From CAWJMD01 sp963845675 (lineage in GTDB: Bacteria > Actinomycetota > Actinomycetes > Actinomycetales > CAWJMD01): a stretch of DNA of 64,000 bases. Shown here in pieces: positions 17,174 through 27,356 of this stretch (positions are counted from its first letter, which is position 1; every line of letters starts with the position of its first letter). The notes below the pieces were generated by a model. The model was not told where the DNA came from. It worked only from the letters and a program-made list of their open reading frames with translations, and made no database searches. The stretch lies in NCBI GenBank assembly GCA_963845675.1, contig CAWJSX010000001.1, positions 1,674,001 through 1,738,000 on the forward strand, in the 5' to 3' direction. Both the position numbers and the translations under genes were made by a program.

Positions 17174-18642
17174 ATGACGTCCGAGCATGCGGTGGTGATC
17201 GCGGGAGGCGGCCCGACCGGGCTGATGCTGGCGGGCGAGTCGCGTTGGCGGGGGTCGACGTCGTCGTCGTCGAACGACGCGTCAGCCAGGATCTCGACGG
17301 GTCGCGAGCCGGGGGCCTGCACTCGCGCACCCTCGAGGTGCTCGATCAGCGCGGCATCGCGGACCGGTTCCTGTCGGAAGGGCAGGCGCATCCGAAGGCG
17401 GGGTTCTCGTTGATCCCCTTGGACCTCAGCGACTTCCCCACCCGGCACAACTACGTGCTGGCGCTGTGGCAGGGCCACGTCGAGCGCATCCTTGCCGGCT
17501 GGGTCGAGGAGCTGGGGGTGCCGATCCTGCGTGGCTGCGAGGTGCTGGCCCTCGCTGAGGACGACACCGGCGTCGATGTCGAGATCTCCGGCGGCACGTC
17601 GCTCCGAGCGGAGTACCTGGTCGGTTGCGACGGAGGACGCAGCCTCGTGCGCAGGGCAGCCGGCATCGACTTCACAGGGTCGGATCCCACGACCAGCTGG
17701 TTGATCGCCGAGGTCGAGATGGACGAGGAGCCGGAGTTCGGTTTCCGCCAGGACAGCGCCGGCACGCACGCCATGAGCCGCAGGGAGGAGGGGGAGCCGG
17801 TGAGGGTCGTGCTCACAGAACGGCACGTCGACCATACCGGCGACCCCGGCCTGAGCGAGCTCCGCGAAGCGCTCGGCGCCGTGTACGGGACGGACTACGG
17901 GCTGCGCAGCGCCAGCTGGATCTCCAGGTTCACCGACATGACGCGGCAGGCCGCCACCTACCGCCGCGGCCGCGTCCTGCTGGCCGGCGACGCCGCGCAC
18001 GTGCATCCCCCGCAGGGCGGCCAGGGTCTCAACACCGGCGTGCAGGACGCCGTGAACCTGGGATGGAAGCTGGCCCAGGTGATCCATGCGACATCACACG
18101 AGAGCCTCCTGGACACCTACCACGCCGAACGCCATCCGGTCGGTGCCCGGGTGCTCCGCAACACCATGGCGCAGGTCGCGCTCAGCAGACCCGACGACCG
18201 GCATCAGGCCCTCCGCGACACCATGGCCGAGCTGCTGGGCATGGACGAGCCGCGCAGGAGCATCGCCGCCATGCTCACGGGGCTCGACATCCGCTACGAC
18301 CTCGGAGAGGGACACCCGCTGCTCGGGCGCCGCGTGCCCGATCTCGACGTGCGCACCGCGGACGGTCCGACGCGCGTGTCCGCCCTGCTCCACGACGCTC
18401 GGCCCGTGCTCCTCGCCCTCGGTGGTCCCGGCGGCTTCGACATCTCTCCGTGGCAGGACCGGGTCCGCCTGGTCCACGCCAGCCACGAGGGTGTGTGGGA
18501 GCTCCCCGTCCTCGGGGAGGTCGCCGCTCCCCCGGCCGTGGCGATCCGACCCGACGGGTACGTCGCCTGGGCAGGAGAGCTGACCGACCCAGAGCTGCCT
18601 CGGGCACTCGACACCTGGTTCGGGAGCGCCGCTCGGGCCTAA
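17174..18642 (+). CDS. FAD-dependent aromatic monooxygenase (PheA/TfdB family, one frameshift)
   Basis: A flavoprotein hydroxylase using NAD(P)H and O2. The N-terminus has the Rossmann motif VVIAGGGPTGLMLAGE, then a lost base near 17233 (GAGTCGCG for GAGCTCGCG), after which the frame runs intact through LVGCDGGRSLVRRAAGIDF (the DG motif) near residue 155 and RVLLAGDAAHVHPPQGGQGL (the GD FAD-ribityl motif) near residue 275. A C-terminal thioredoxin-like domain with no active-site cysteines follows. Length is about 489 residues. The family includes phenol hydroxylases, polyketide hydroxylases and rifampicin monooxygenases. With no pathway genes around it, the substrate cannot be named. It starts 11 bases after the YjbR gene. 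Confidence 0.85.
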
Positions 18643-18661
18643 ACCCGACCGCCGAGCAGCC

Positions 18662-18936
18662 TCAGTGGTCGCGCAGCGCGTCGACCAGCTCGTCCTTCTT
18701 CATGGACGACCGACCCTCGATGCCGATCTCGGCGGCCCGCTTGCGCAGGTCGGCGACCGTCCACTCCTCGTAGCCGGGGCTCTTGCCGCCCTTGCGTCCG
18801 ACCGCCGACCGGGACGAGTTGCTCGCGGCGTTGGCGATGCGTGCGGACTTCTCCTTGCTGTTCCCCTGGTCCCGCAGCTCCTCGTACAGGTCGGGGTCCT
18901 TCACGCTGGGCCCGGGGCGACTTCTTCGGTGGCCAT
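18662..18936 (-). CDS. small Rho-N/SAP-like domain protein (frameshift near start)
   Basis: A ~90-residue conserved actinobacterial protein. The body reads PSVKDPDLYEELRDQGNSKE KSARIANAAS, a helical N-terminal part, then a C-terminal WTVADLRKRAAEIGIEGRSS with KKDELVDALRDH, a helix-extended-helix typical of SAP/Rho-N nucleic-acid-binding modules. The likely start is the ATG at 18936 (MATEE), with a GAGGGAGA site upstream; a one-base error near 18915 separates it from the main frame. It may bind DNA or RNA, or act in stress, but no function is known. It is convergent with the FAD monooxygenase and lies upstream of nothing on its own strand until guaA. Confidence 0.7.
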
Positions 18937-19021
18937 CACGGTCTCCCTCCGTCGTGGAACGAACGTCCACCCGAGGATGCCGCGACCGGCAGGGACGTCC
19001 CGCCTCCCGAGACGGGTCAGC

Positions 19022-20679
19022 TCACTCCCACTCGATCGTGCCCGGCGGCTTGCTCGTGACGTCGAGCACGACACGGTTCACGCCGTCGACCTCGTTGGTG
19101 ATCCGGGTCGAGATGCGGGCCAGCAGGTCGTGCGGCAGGCGCGACCAGTCGGCCGTCATCGCGTCGTCGGAGGAGACCGGACGCAGCACGACCGGGTGCC
19201 CGTACGTCCGGCCGTCGCCCTGCACGCCGACCGACCGGACGTCGGCCAGCAGCACCACCGGGCACTGCCAGATGTCGCGGTCGGTGCCTGCCGCGGTCAG
19301 CTCCTCGCGGACGATCGCGTCGGCGGACCGCAGCGTCTCGAGGCGCTCCGCCGTCACCTCGCCGATGATGCGGATGCCCAGACCGGGGCCCGGGAACGGC
19401 TGACGCCACACGATCGCGTCGGGCAGGCCCAGCTCGGCGCCGACGGCACGCACCTCGTCCTTGAACAGCGCACGCAGCGGCTCGACCAGCTCGAACTCCA
19501 GGTCGTCGGGCAGGCCGCCCACGTTGTGGTGGCTCTTGATCGTCGCCGCGCCCTCACCGCCGCCGGACTCGACGACGTCGGGGTAGAGCGTGCCCTGCAC
19601 GAGGAAGCGCACCTCGCCGCCCTCGCCCGGCTCGGTCTCCGCCTCGGCGTGCCCCCTGGCCACCAGGTCGCGAGCGGCTCCCTCGAACGACGCGGATGAA
19701 CTCGCGGCCGATGGCCTTGCGCTTCTCCTCGGGGTCGGTCACTCCGGCCAGAGCGGTCGAGGAACTGCTCCTGCGCGTCCACCACGACGAGGTCGACGCC
19801 GGTCGCCTCGACGTAGTCGCGCTCGACCTGCTCGGCCTCGCCCGCGCGCAGCAGGCCGTGGTCGACGAACACGCACGTCAGCTGGTCGCCGACCGCCTCG
19901 TGGACGAGCGCGGCCGCGACGGCTGAGTCGACGCCGCCGGAGAGCCCGCAGATGACCCGGTCGTGGCCCACCTGGTCGCGGATGCGCTGCACCTGCTCGG
20001 CGATGACGTTGCCCGTCGTCCAGTCACGCGTCCAGGCCGGCGCCGTGCCGCAGGAAGTGGTCGAGCACCTGCCGGCCGAAGGTCGAGTGCTTGACCTCGG
20101 GGTGCCACTGCACGCCGTAGAGCCGTCGCTCCTCGCTCTCGAACGCGGCGACGGGCGCACCGGGCGACGACGCGGTCACGGCGAACCCCTCGGGGGCGGC
20201 GTGCACGGCGTCGCCGTGGCTCATCCAGACGCTCTGGCTGCTGCGGCTGACCGTGCAGCAGGACGCTCTCGCACGGCTCGAGCTCCACCTGGGTGCCGCC
20301 GTACTCCCGCAGCCCGGTGCGGGCGACCTCGCCGCCCAGCGCCAGCGCCATCGCCTGGAAGCCGTAGCAGATGCCGAGCACGGGGACGCCCGCCTCGAAC
20401 AGCGCCGGGTCGATCGCGGGCGCGCCCTCCTCGTAGACCGACGACGGGCCGCCCGACAGGATCACCGCGGCGGGCTGCCGGGCCAGCAGCTCGCTGACCG
20501 GCATCGACGACGAGACGATCTCGGAGTAGGCGTCGGCCTCACGGACGCGGCGCGCGATCAGCTGCGCGTACTGGGCGCCGAAGTCGACCACGAGGACGGG
20601 CTTGTGGTCGGTGGTGCCGGTGGACGTCGACGGCGGACGGTGCCGCGGTGTCGAGCCCGGCGTCGAGGGCGTCGCTCAT
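19022..20679 (-). CDS. guaA: GMP synthase (glutamine-hydrolysing), several frameshifts
   Basis: GuaA turns XMP into GMP with ATP and glutamine. All domains are recognisable after repair. The class I glutamine amidotransferase has VLGICYGFQAMALALGG with the catalytic cysteine and YGVQWHPEVKHS with the catalytic histidine. The ATP pyrophosphatase has VICGLSGGVDSAVAAALVHE. The dimerisation domain has IVWRQPFPGPGLGIRIIGEV and ends SKPPGTIEWE. Shifts occur near 20625, 20245, 20035, 19755 and 19680. The ATG at 20679 gives MSDALDAGLD; the core starts VLVVDFGAQYAQLIARRVRE. The gene is normally essential without guanine, so five independent breaks in one gene argue for sequence error. guaB and guaB3 are about 16 kb to the right on the same strand. 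Confidence 0.93.
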
Positions 20680-20688
20680 GCGGAGAGG

Positions 20689-21070
20689 CTAGTGGTGGGC
20701 CACAGGCCTCGCCGCGCTCGGCCATCAGCACCCGGACGTCCGCCGTCGTGCGGCGCTCCGCGAAGAAGGACAGCAGCGGCACGACGCCGGCCAGCACCAG
20801 CGTGACCAGCCGACCGAAGCGCCAGCGCAGGCTCGACCAGAGGTCGACGACGGTCACCAGGTAGAGCACGTAGATCCAGCCGTGGGTGATCGCGATCCAG
20901 TCACCCAGCACGGCCTCGCCGCCGTTCAGGCGAAGCACGTACTTCAGCACCATCTCGAGGCAGAGCAGCAGCAGGAAGCCACCCGTGACGAACGCCATCA
21001 CGCGGTACCTGGTGAGCGCGGGGCCCAGCCGCCGCGGGGTGCGCGTCGGGGCGCTGGTGGTCTCGTTCAC
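20689..21070 (-). CDS. DUF3817 domain membrane protein (3' end uncertain)
   Basis: A small integral membrane protein of about 125 residues with three hydrophobic segments: YRVMAFVTGGFLLLLCLEMV, WIAITHGWIYVLYLVTVVDL and LVTLVLAGVVPLLSFFAERR. This is the DUF3817 arrangement, with an inter-helix histidine. In actinobacteria it is often encoded next to guaA, as here. The GTG at 21070 overlaps the SURF1 stop by four bases. The frame runs open into guaA unless a base is corrected near 20720; the likely stop is the TAG at 20689-20691, ten bases before guaA. Function unknown. Confidence 0.75.
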
Positions 21071-21848
21071 TGGGGCACGCTCCGCGTGGGCTCGGGGTCG
21101 GTCGGTCGGGGGGGCTCTGGCGGGAACGGCGGCCGCCTGGGCAGCCGCCAGGCGGTCGATGTGGTCGTCGCGGACCACCCGCCACCAGATGAACACGGCG
21201 AAGGCGGCGAACACCCACCACTGCACCGCGTAGGACAGGTTCTGCAGCGCCAGGCCACGGTCGCCGGTCTCGGGGACGGGGACGGCGGCAAGGCCGGCAG
21301 CGGGCTCGTCGGCGAGCAGGTAGGCGGCGTACACCGGAGCGCCCCAGTCGTTGAGCAGGTCGGCCGAGCTGAGCGACGTCAGCGCGTCCCCGGCGGGCGG
21401 CAGCCCCACCGGCGGCTCCGAGATCTGGAGCCTGCCCGGTGACCTCGACCTCACCGGACGGAAGGTCGGACACCGGCGGCCGGGCCACCCCGTCGGCGAC
21501 CAGCCCGAGCACGACCGGCAGGCGCGCCCCGTCGACGACGAGGGGGGCGACGAGCCACTCGCCGGACCGACCGTCGAGCTCTCGGTCGGCGACGGTCACC
21601 GCGCGGTCGGGCTCGAGCCGTCCCGTCGCTCGAACCGTGACCGCGGCCGCCTCGGACGTCAGGCTCTCCTGCGGCCCGAGCACGTCCGCCAGGGGCACGA
21701 CCTCGGCCGCGGCGGCGTCGGGCGCCGGGGCCGACTGCGACCGAGCCCGGTCGAGCTGCCAGGTGCCGAGCCACGCGCACAGGGACGCGAGCGCGAGGGC
21801 CAGCGCGAGCAGCGCGAGCCAGCGCGGTCTCAGGGCGTTGCGCAGCAC
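21067..21848 (-). CDS. SURF1 family cytochrome oxidase assembly protein (frameshifted)
   Basis: SURF1/Shy1 proteins help heme insertion or assembly of aa3-type cytochrome c oxidase in the membrane. The N-terminus has a membrane helix and the family motif: RPRWLALLALALALASLCAW LGTWQLDR near residues 8-35. A periplasmic domain follows (VTVRATGRLEPDRAVTVADR), and a C-terminal helix NLSYAVQWWVFAAFAVFIWW RVVRDD completes the hairpin. Shifts lie near 21435 and in a 7-G run near 21110; the latter restores the stop at 21067 (PEPTRSVPQ). The start GTG at 21848 has a GGAG six bases upstream. It is followed by DUF3817 (GTGA overlap). Confidence 0.88.
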
Positions 21849-21957
21849 GTCTCCACGGTAGACGGCGGTGTCGCGGCCCCCGCCGCGTCGGGCCACCGCC
21901 CGATCACGCGAAGAAGCGCTTTATGGCGAGGACCTTCACGGCGTACCGTCGCCTGTC

Positions 21958-23773
21958 GTGTCCCGACGTCCTCTCGCTCTCGACCTCCGCGTCCCCTGGA
22001 CGCCGCGGGCGAGCTCGTCGTACCCGACGTTCGCGGACCGTGGCACTTCATGGGCTGGCAGGCACGTCGCCAGTGGCGGACGCTGCTGGCGGCGCCGGCT
22101 TCGGCGTGCTGTGCGATGCTGTGCCAGGCGCTCGTCCCGTACGCGCTCGGGCGGGCGATCGACATCGCCGTCGCCGAGCGACCGGTCGGCTGACCAGCCT
22201 GTCGACAGCGCGCCGCCGGCCATGTGGCCGTGGGTCCTGCTGCTGCTGGGACTCGCTGCGACACAGGCGATCTCGGGGACCCTCCGGCACCGCCAGGCGG
22301 TCTGGAACTGGGTTCAGGCAGCCCTGGGCTCGTCGCGCGTCGTCGGACACCACGTGTCGCGCACCGGTGTGGCGATGCCTCGCAAGCTGGCGACCGGCGA
22401 GGTCGTGTCGACGGTGGCGTCCGACGCGATCCGCCTCGGGCGACGTGTACGACGTGACGGCGCGCTTCGCCGGGTCGGTCGTGGCGTACGCGGTCGTCAC
22501 CGTGCTGCTGCTGCGCAGCTCGGTCACGCTCGGCGTCGTCGTCGCGGTCGGCGTGCCGGTGCTCGTGGCCCTGCTGGCACTGGTGATCAGGCCGCTGCAG
22601 CGGGCGCAGGCCGCACAGCGCGAGGCCTCCGGGGCCCTCACCACCCTCGGCGCCGACACCGTCGCCGGTCTGCGCGTTCTGCGCGGGGTCGGGCGGCGAG
22701 CGGGTCTTCCTGCGGCGCTACACCGAGAAGTCGCAGCAGGTCCGCGAGGCCGGCGTCCGCGTCGCCGGCGGTGCAGGCGGGCCTCGACGCGCTCCAGGTG
22801 CTGCTGCCCGGCGCCTTCATCGTGCTGGTGACCTGGCTCGGCGCCAGGGCGGCCGTGGCCGGCAGCATCACCGCCGGCGAGCTCGTCGCCTTCTACGCCT
22901 ACGCCGCGTTCCTGGTGCTGCCCGTCCGCACCGCCACCGAGGTGCTGCAGAAGCTGACCCGCGGCCACGTGGCCGCGGTCCGGGTCCTCGGCGTCCTCGC
23001 GGTGCAGCCCGCCGTCAGCGACCCGTCGCGTGCACCGCCGCCTCACCCGGACCCGCTGCCGAGCGCTCGAGGACCCCGCGACCGGCATCCGCGTGGAGCC
23101 GGGCAGGCTGACGGCGCTCGTCAGCGCCGCGGCCGGCCGACACCGCGGCGGCCGCCGAGCGGATGGCACGTCTGACGCGACCGCCGACCGGCGACGGCCG
23201 GCGTGCCGTCCGCGCTGCTCGGCGGGGTGCCGGTCGACCGGCTGTCCGGCGGCAGAGGTGCGCCGCCGGGTCGTGCTCGCCGACTCCGACCCGCGTCTGT
23301 TCACCGGGTGGCTGCGCAGCCAGCTGGACCCCGGCGGCGGTCACGACGACACGGTCCTGCTCGCCGCGCTGCACACGGCGGCCGCGCACGACGTGCTCGA
23401 CGGGCTGCCGCGCGGGCTGGACGACGAGGTCGACGAGCGGCGGTCGTTCGCTGTCCGGTGGTCAGCGGCAGCGGGTCGCGCTGGCCCGCGCCCTGCTCAC
23501 CGACGCGGAGACCCTCGTGCTGGTCGAGCCGACCAGCGCGGTCGACGCCCACACCGAGGCCGTCGTCGCCGACCGGCTCGTCGCCGCCCGGGCCGGCCGC
23601 ACCACGGTCGTGGTGACGTCGAGCCCGCTGCTGCTCGACCGGGCCGACGCGGTCGTCTTCCTCGACGCCGACCGGCCGAGGCCACGAGCGGCACGCACCA
23701 CGACCTGCTGCGCCGCGACGACGCCGTCGGCGCCGCCTACCGCCACACCGTGACCCGAGGGGAGGACGCATGA
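21958..23773 (+). CDS. ABC exporter half-transporter with degenerate nucleotide-binding domain (many frameshifts)
   Basis: A membrane-ATPase fusion half-transporter. The transmembrane part includes WQARRQWRTLLAAPASACCA, LVPYALGRAIDIAVAERPVG and LDALQVLLPGAFIVLVTWLG. The ATPase has an intact signature LSGGQRQRVALARALL near 23455, but the Walker A region reads LTALVSAAAGDTAAAAERMA with no GxGKS/T, Walker B reads LVLVEPTSAVDAHTE with the Asp replaced by Val, and the switch histidine is replaced by Ser (VVVTSSPLLLDRADAV). So this subunit can contribute a signature but not bind ATP normally. The frame breaks about ten times (near 21995, 22195, 22440, 22700, 22770, 23045, 23140, 23255, 23450, 23690). 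The GTG start at 21958 is the likely start. It overlaps its partner (ATGA). Confidence 0.82.
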
Positions 23774-25594
23774 GCGCCGGCACACCCGGCCACCGGCTGC
23801 CCGTCGCCGGCGGCACCCGCCGTCCGCGCCCACACGCTGCTGCTGCTCGGCCGCCACCGCTGGGGCCTGTCGTCGACGGTCGGGCTGTTCGCGCTCTCCG
23901 CACTCGCCGGCCTCGGCGGACCGTGGCTGCTCGGGCGGCTCGTCGACGAGATCGGCCAGGGCACGACCGTGCGCGCCGTCGACCGGATCGTCCTGGCCCT
24001 GGCCGCCTTCCTGCTCGCCGAGACCTTCTTCACCTGGACCGCCAAACGCTCGGCGATGGTGCTCGGCGAGCGCGTCTTCGCCGAGCTGCGCGAGAGCTTC
24101 ATGACCGGGGTGACGGCTCTGCCGCTGTCGACCGTCGAGCGCGCGGGCACCGGCGACCTGGTCGCCCGGACGACGAACGACGTCGAGGCGATCTCGTGGT
24201 CGGTGCGGTTCGCCGTCCCGCGCATGCTCGTCGCCGCCGTCACGACGCTGCTGACGCTCGGAGGCGCGTTCCTGGTCGGCGGCCCGGTCGCCCTGGCGAT
24301 GCTCGTCGGGGTGCCGCTGCTCTGGGTGTCGACACGCTGGTACCTGCGCAAGGCAGGCCCGGGCTACCAGCGCGAGATGGCCGCGTACGCGCGGCTGAAC
24401 GGCGCCATCACCGAGACCGTCGACGGCGGCCGGACGGTCGACGCGCTGTCGCTCGGGCGAGCACCGCCGCACGGTCGTCGACGACGTCCTGCGCTACTGC
24501 CTGGTCGCCGAGCGCTACACGCTGTCGTTGCGGACGCGCTGGTTCCCGGTGATCGACTTCGCGTACCAGCTGCCGGCGGTCGCCGCGGTCGCGTGGGGCG
24601 GGCTTCCTGCTCGCCGCACGGACCGTCGCTCGGCGTCGACGTCACGATCGGCCAGGTGACAGCGGTGGCGCTGTACGGCGTGCGGCTCGTGGAGCCGATG
24701 GTCGAGCTGATCGAGTGGCTGGACGAGCTGCAGGTCGGCGCCGTCGCCCTGTCGCGCATGATCGGGATCGACGAGGTCGCCGCCGGACCGCACCGACGAG
24801 CACGGCGAGCGGCCGCAGGGCGACCGTGTCCGCGCCCACGACGTCCGGTACGCCTACCGGCCGGCCACGACGTGCTGCACGGCGTCGACCTCGACCTGCG
24901 GCCCGGCGAGCGACTCGCCGTGGTCGGGCCCGTCGGGCGCGGGCAAGTCGACGCTGGGCAAGCTGCTGGCCGGGTATCCACCCGCCGACCGGCGGCGAGG
25001 TGACGGTGGGCGGCGTGCCGATCGTCGGGCTGCCGATGGAGCGGCTGCACCGCGAGGTGGCCCTGGTCACGCAGGAGCACCACGTGTTCGTCGGGCACGG
25101 TCGCCGAGAACCTCGAGCTCGCGGCCCCGGAGGCCGACGAGCAGGCGCTGTTGCGCGCCCTGGACGCCGTGGACGCGCTCGGCTGGGTGCAGACCCTGCC
25201 GGAGGGGCTCGCGACCGTGGTCGGGTCGGGTGGTCACCCGCTCACGCCCGCGCAGGCCCAGCAGCTGGCACTGGCGCGGCTCGTGCTCGCCGACCCGCAC
25301 ACGCTGGTGCTCGACGAGGCCACGTCGCTGCTCGACCCGCGCGCAGCCCGCCACCTCGAGCGGTCGCTCTCCGCCGTGCTCGGGGGCCGCACGGTGGTCG
25401 CCATCGCGCACCGGCTGCACACCGCGCACGACGCCGACCGCGTGGCGGTCGTGGAGGACGGTCGCATCACCGAGATCGGGTCGCACGACGAGCTGGTCGC
25501 GGCCGACGGCTCCTACGCCGCGCTGTGGCGGTCGTGGAGCGACGAGCCGCGACCCGCCAGGATGCGCGTCGAGGATCTTCCGTCCCGTTCGTGA
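23770..25594 (+). CDS. ABC exporter half-transporter, partner subunit (several frameshifts)
   Basis: The second half of a heterodimeric exporter. The transmembrane domain includes RAHTLLLLGRHRWGLSSTVG, GDLVARTTNDVEAISWSVRF and GQVTAVALYGVRLVEPMVEL. The ATPase has a good Walker A (GPSGAGKSTLGKLLAG after repair near 24935), Q-loop ALVTQEHHVFVG, Walker B LVLDEATSLLDP and switch histidine VVAIAHRLHTAHDADR. The signature LSGGQ is replaced by LTPAQAQQLALARL near 25245. Its defects therefore complement those of its partner: together they form one competent and one dead ATP site. Shifts lie near 23815, 24460, 24600, 24790, 24865, 24930, 24975 and 25100. The cargo is unknown. It ends at 25594. Confidence 0.85.
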
Positions 25595-25754
25595 CCTCTG
25601 GCCAGGTCGGCCGTTGAGAGGGTGCTGACCCGCGGAGCCTGGCCGTCCACCCCCGGTGCCCGGCTCCGCGGGCCGGCGGCCCCGTCCGCGGGGACGACGA
25701 CCGCCTGTCACGAGCGGTCCGGCGACGGCGCCGGCCGCGACCACTGGAGGACGA

Positions 25755-27265
25755 ATGCCGCAGCGCAGGTTCCCGACCATCTTCGCCAGACCACGACGCG
25801 GCAGGAGCGCGGTCGCCAGCGTGGCAGTGGGCACGCATCGCCGCAGCCGCCCTGACCGGTGCGGCCCTGCTGCCCAGTGCCAGCGCGGCCCCCCAGGCCC
25901 CTGTGCAGGACCACCTGGCCGACGAGCTGGCGGGGCTGACCGGCTCGGCACGGACCCACGTGATGGTGCACGGCACCTCCATCGACGCGGCACGCTCCGC
26001 CGTCGAGGCCAGCGGCCTGCGGCTCGTCACCACCTTCGACAAGATCGGCGTCGCCGTCGCCGAGGGCACCGCCGCGCAGATCGCGGCCGCCGGCACGGAG
26101 CCGGGCGTCACGTACCTCGAGGGCAACACCCCGATCGAGTTCAGCCTCGCCACCTCCAACGAGGCCACCCGCGGCGCCGAGGCCGTGCGGAGCCTCGACG
26201 GGGCCGACGGCTCCGACCTCGACGGCACCGGCGTCTCCGTCGCGGTGATCGACACCGGCATCGACCCGACCCATCCCTTCTTCGCACGAGGCGGACGGTT
26301 CGTCGGCGGTCGTCGCCAACCTCAAGTCGACGTGCCTCGACGAGTCGACCACCAGCACCGACTGCGTCGTGAAGCTGCCGAACACCGTCGACACCGACAC
26401 CATCTCGGGCGGCGGTCACGGCACCCACGTCTCCGGCATCGTCGCCGGCCGACCCACCACCGTCTCGGACGGCACGACCGTCCAGGGCGCCGCCCCGGGC
26501 GCGAAGCTCGTGTCCATCTCGACCGGAGCCGTGCTGTTCATCATCGGCGCCGACTCGGCCCTGAACTGGGTCCTCGAGAACCACGACGCTCCGTGCGGTG
26601 AGGGCGTCCCGGCGTCGACCTGCCCGCCGATCAAGGTCACGAACAACTCGTACGGCCCCTCGAACGGCGGCGAGTTCGACCCGAACTCAGCGACCGTCAA
26701 GCTGCAGCGGGCGCTGGCCGCCGAGGGCGTCCTGACCGTCTGGGCGGCCGGCAACGACGGTGGCGACGGCTCGGAGAGCCTGACGAACCCGCCCGGCCAG
26801 GACCCGACCGGCGGTGTGCTGTCGGTGGCCTCGTACTACGACCAGGACACCGGCACCCGCGACGGCACGGTCAGCGACTACTCCTCGCGCGGCGACCGGA
26901 CCGACCCCAGCACCTGGCCCGACCTGTCGGCGCCCGGTGAGGACATCACGTCGTCCTGCCGCCCGTACCTGGCGATCTGCTCCACCGGCCTGCGGCCGGT
27001 GAACGGCCCCGGCCCGCTGGACGTCGCCACCTTCAACACGATCAGCGGCACGTCGATGGCGGCACCGCACATCGCCGGCATCGTGGCGCAGATGGTGCAG
27101 GCGGCACCGACCGCCAGCCCCGCGGCGATCGAGTCCGCGCTGAAGGGCACCACGCACAAGTACACCGACGGCTCGCCCTACGCGGCCGGCGGCTCGTCCT
27201 TCGACAAGGGCACGGGGCTGGTCGACGTGGTCGCCGCGGCGACGAGCCTGGGCGCGGCGGGGTAG
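25755..27265 (+). CDS. secreted S8 family serine peptidase (subtilase, two frameshifts)
   Basis: An exported subtilisin-like protease. The ATG at 25755 follows a strong GGAGG. The repaired signal peptide is MPQRRFPTIFARPRRGRSAV, a hydrophobic IAAAALTGAALLPSASA, then an inhibitor-I9-like propeptide (VMVHGTSIDAARSAVEASGL). The catalytic triad is clear: Asp in VAVIDTGIDPTHPFF, His in GGHGTHVSGIVAG, Ser in ISGTSMAAPHIAGIVAQMV, and oxyanion Asn in VTNNSYGPSNGG. Shifts lie near 25835 (signal region) and 26300. From 26369 the frame is intact to the end at 27265. Length is about 500 residues. A strong hairpin terminator follows. Confidence 0.92.
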
Positions 27266-27304
27266 CGCGCCGACACCACAGACCCCCCGGGGAGGGGAGG
27301 CCGA

Positions 27305-27334
27305 GGGGGCCGCGACGGCGACGTCGCGGCCCCC
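27305..27334. terminator. bidirectional hairpin terminator
   Basis: GGGGGCCGCGAC (27305-27316) and GTCGCGGCCCCC (27323-27334) make a perfect 12-bp stem with a 6-base loop between the convergent subtilase and six-hairpin protein genes. It is followed by TT on the plus strand. It probably ends both transcripts. Confidence 0.8.
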
Positions 27335-27356
27335 TTGACCATTCCGGGTGACGTCC

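Noticed and set aside
19022..20679. guaA as a pseudogene
   Set aside because: All catalytic motifs are present after repair of single-base shifts, the gene is normally essential, and neighbouring genes show the same kind of error, so sequence error is more likely.
20558..21454. SURF1-DUF3817 fusion protein
   Set aside because: The common frame arises only because of a 7-G run near 21110. Reading one base differently gives a SURF1 stop at 21067 that overlaps a GTG start, the usual two-gene layout.
21958..23773. Loss of Walker A in the first ABC subunit as a frameshift effect
   Set aside because: The stretch LTALVSAAAGDTAAAAERMA aligns where Walker A should be, and the partner has the matching signature loss, so it looks like genuine degeneration. 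Only resequencing can settle it.
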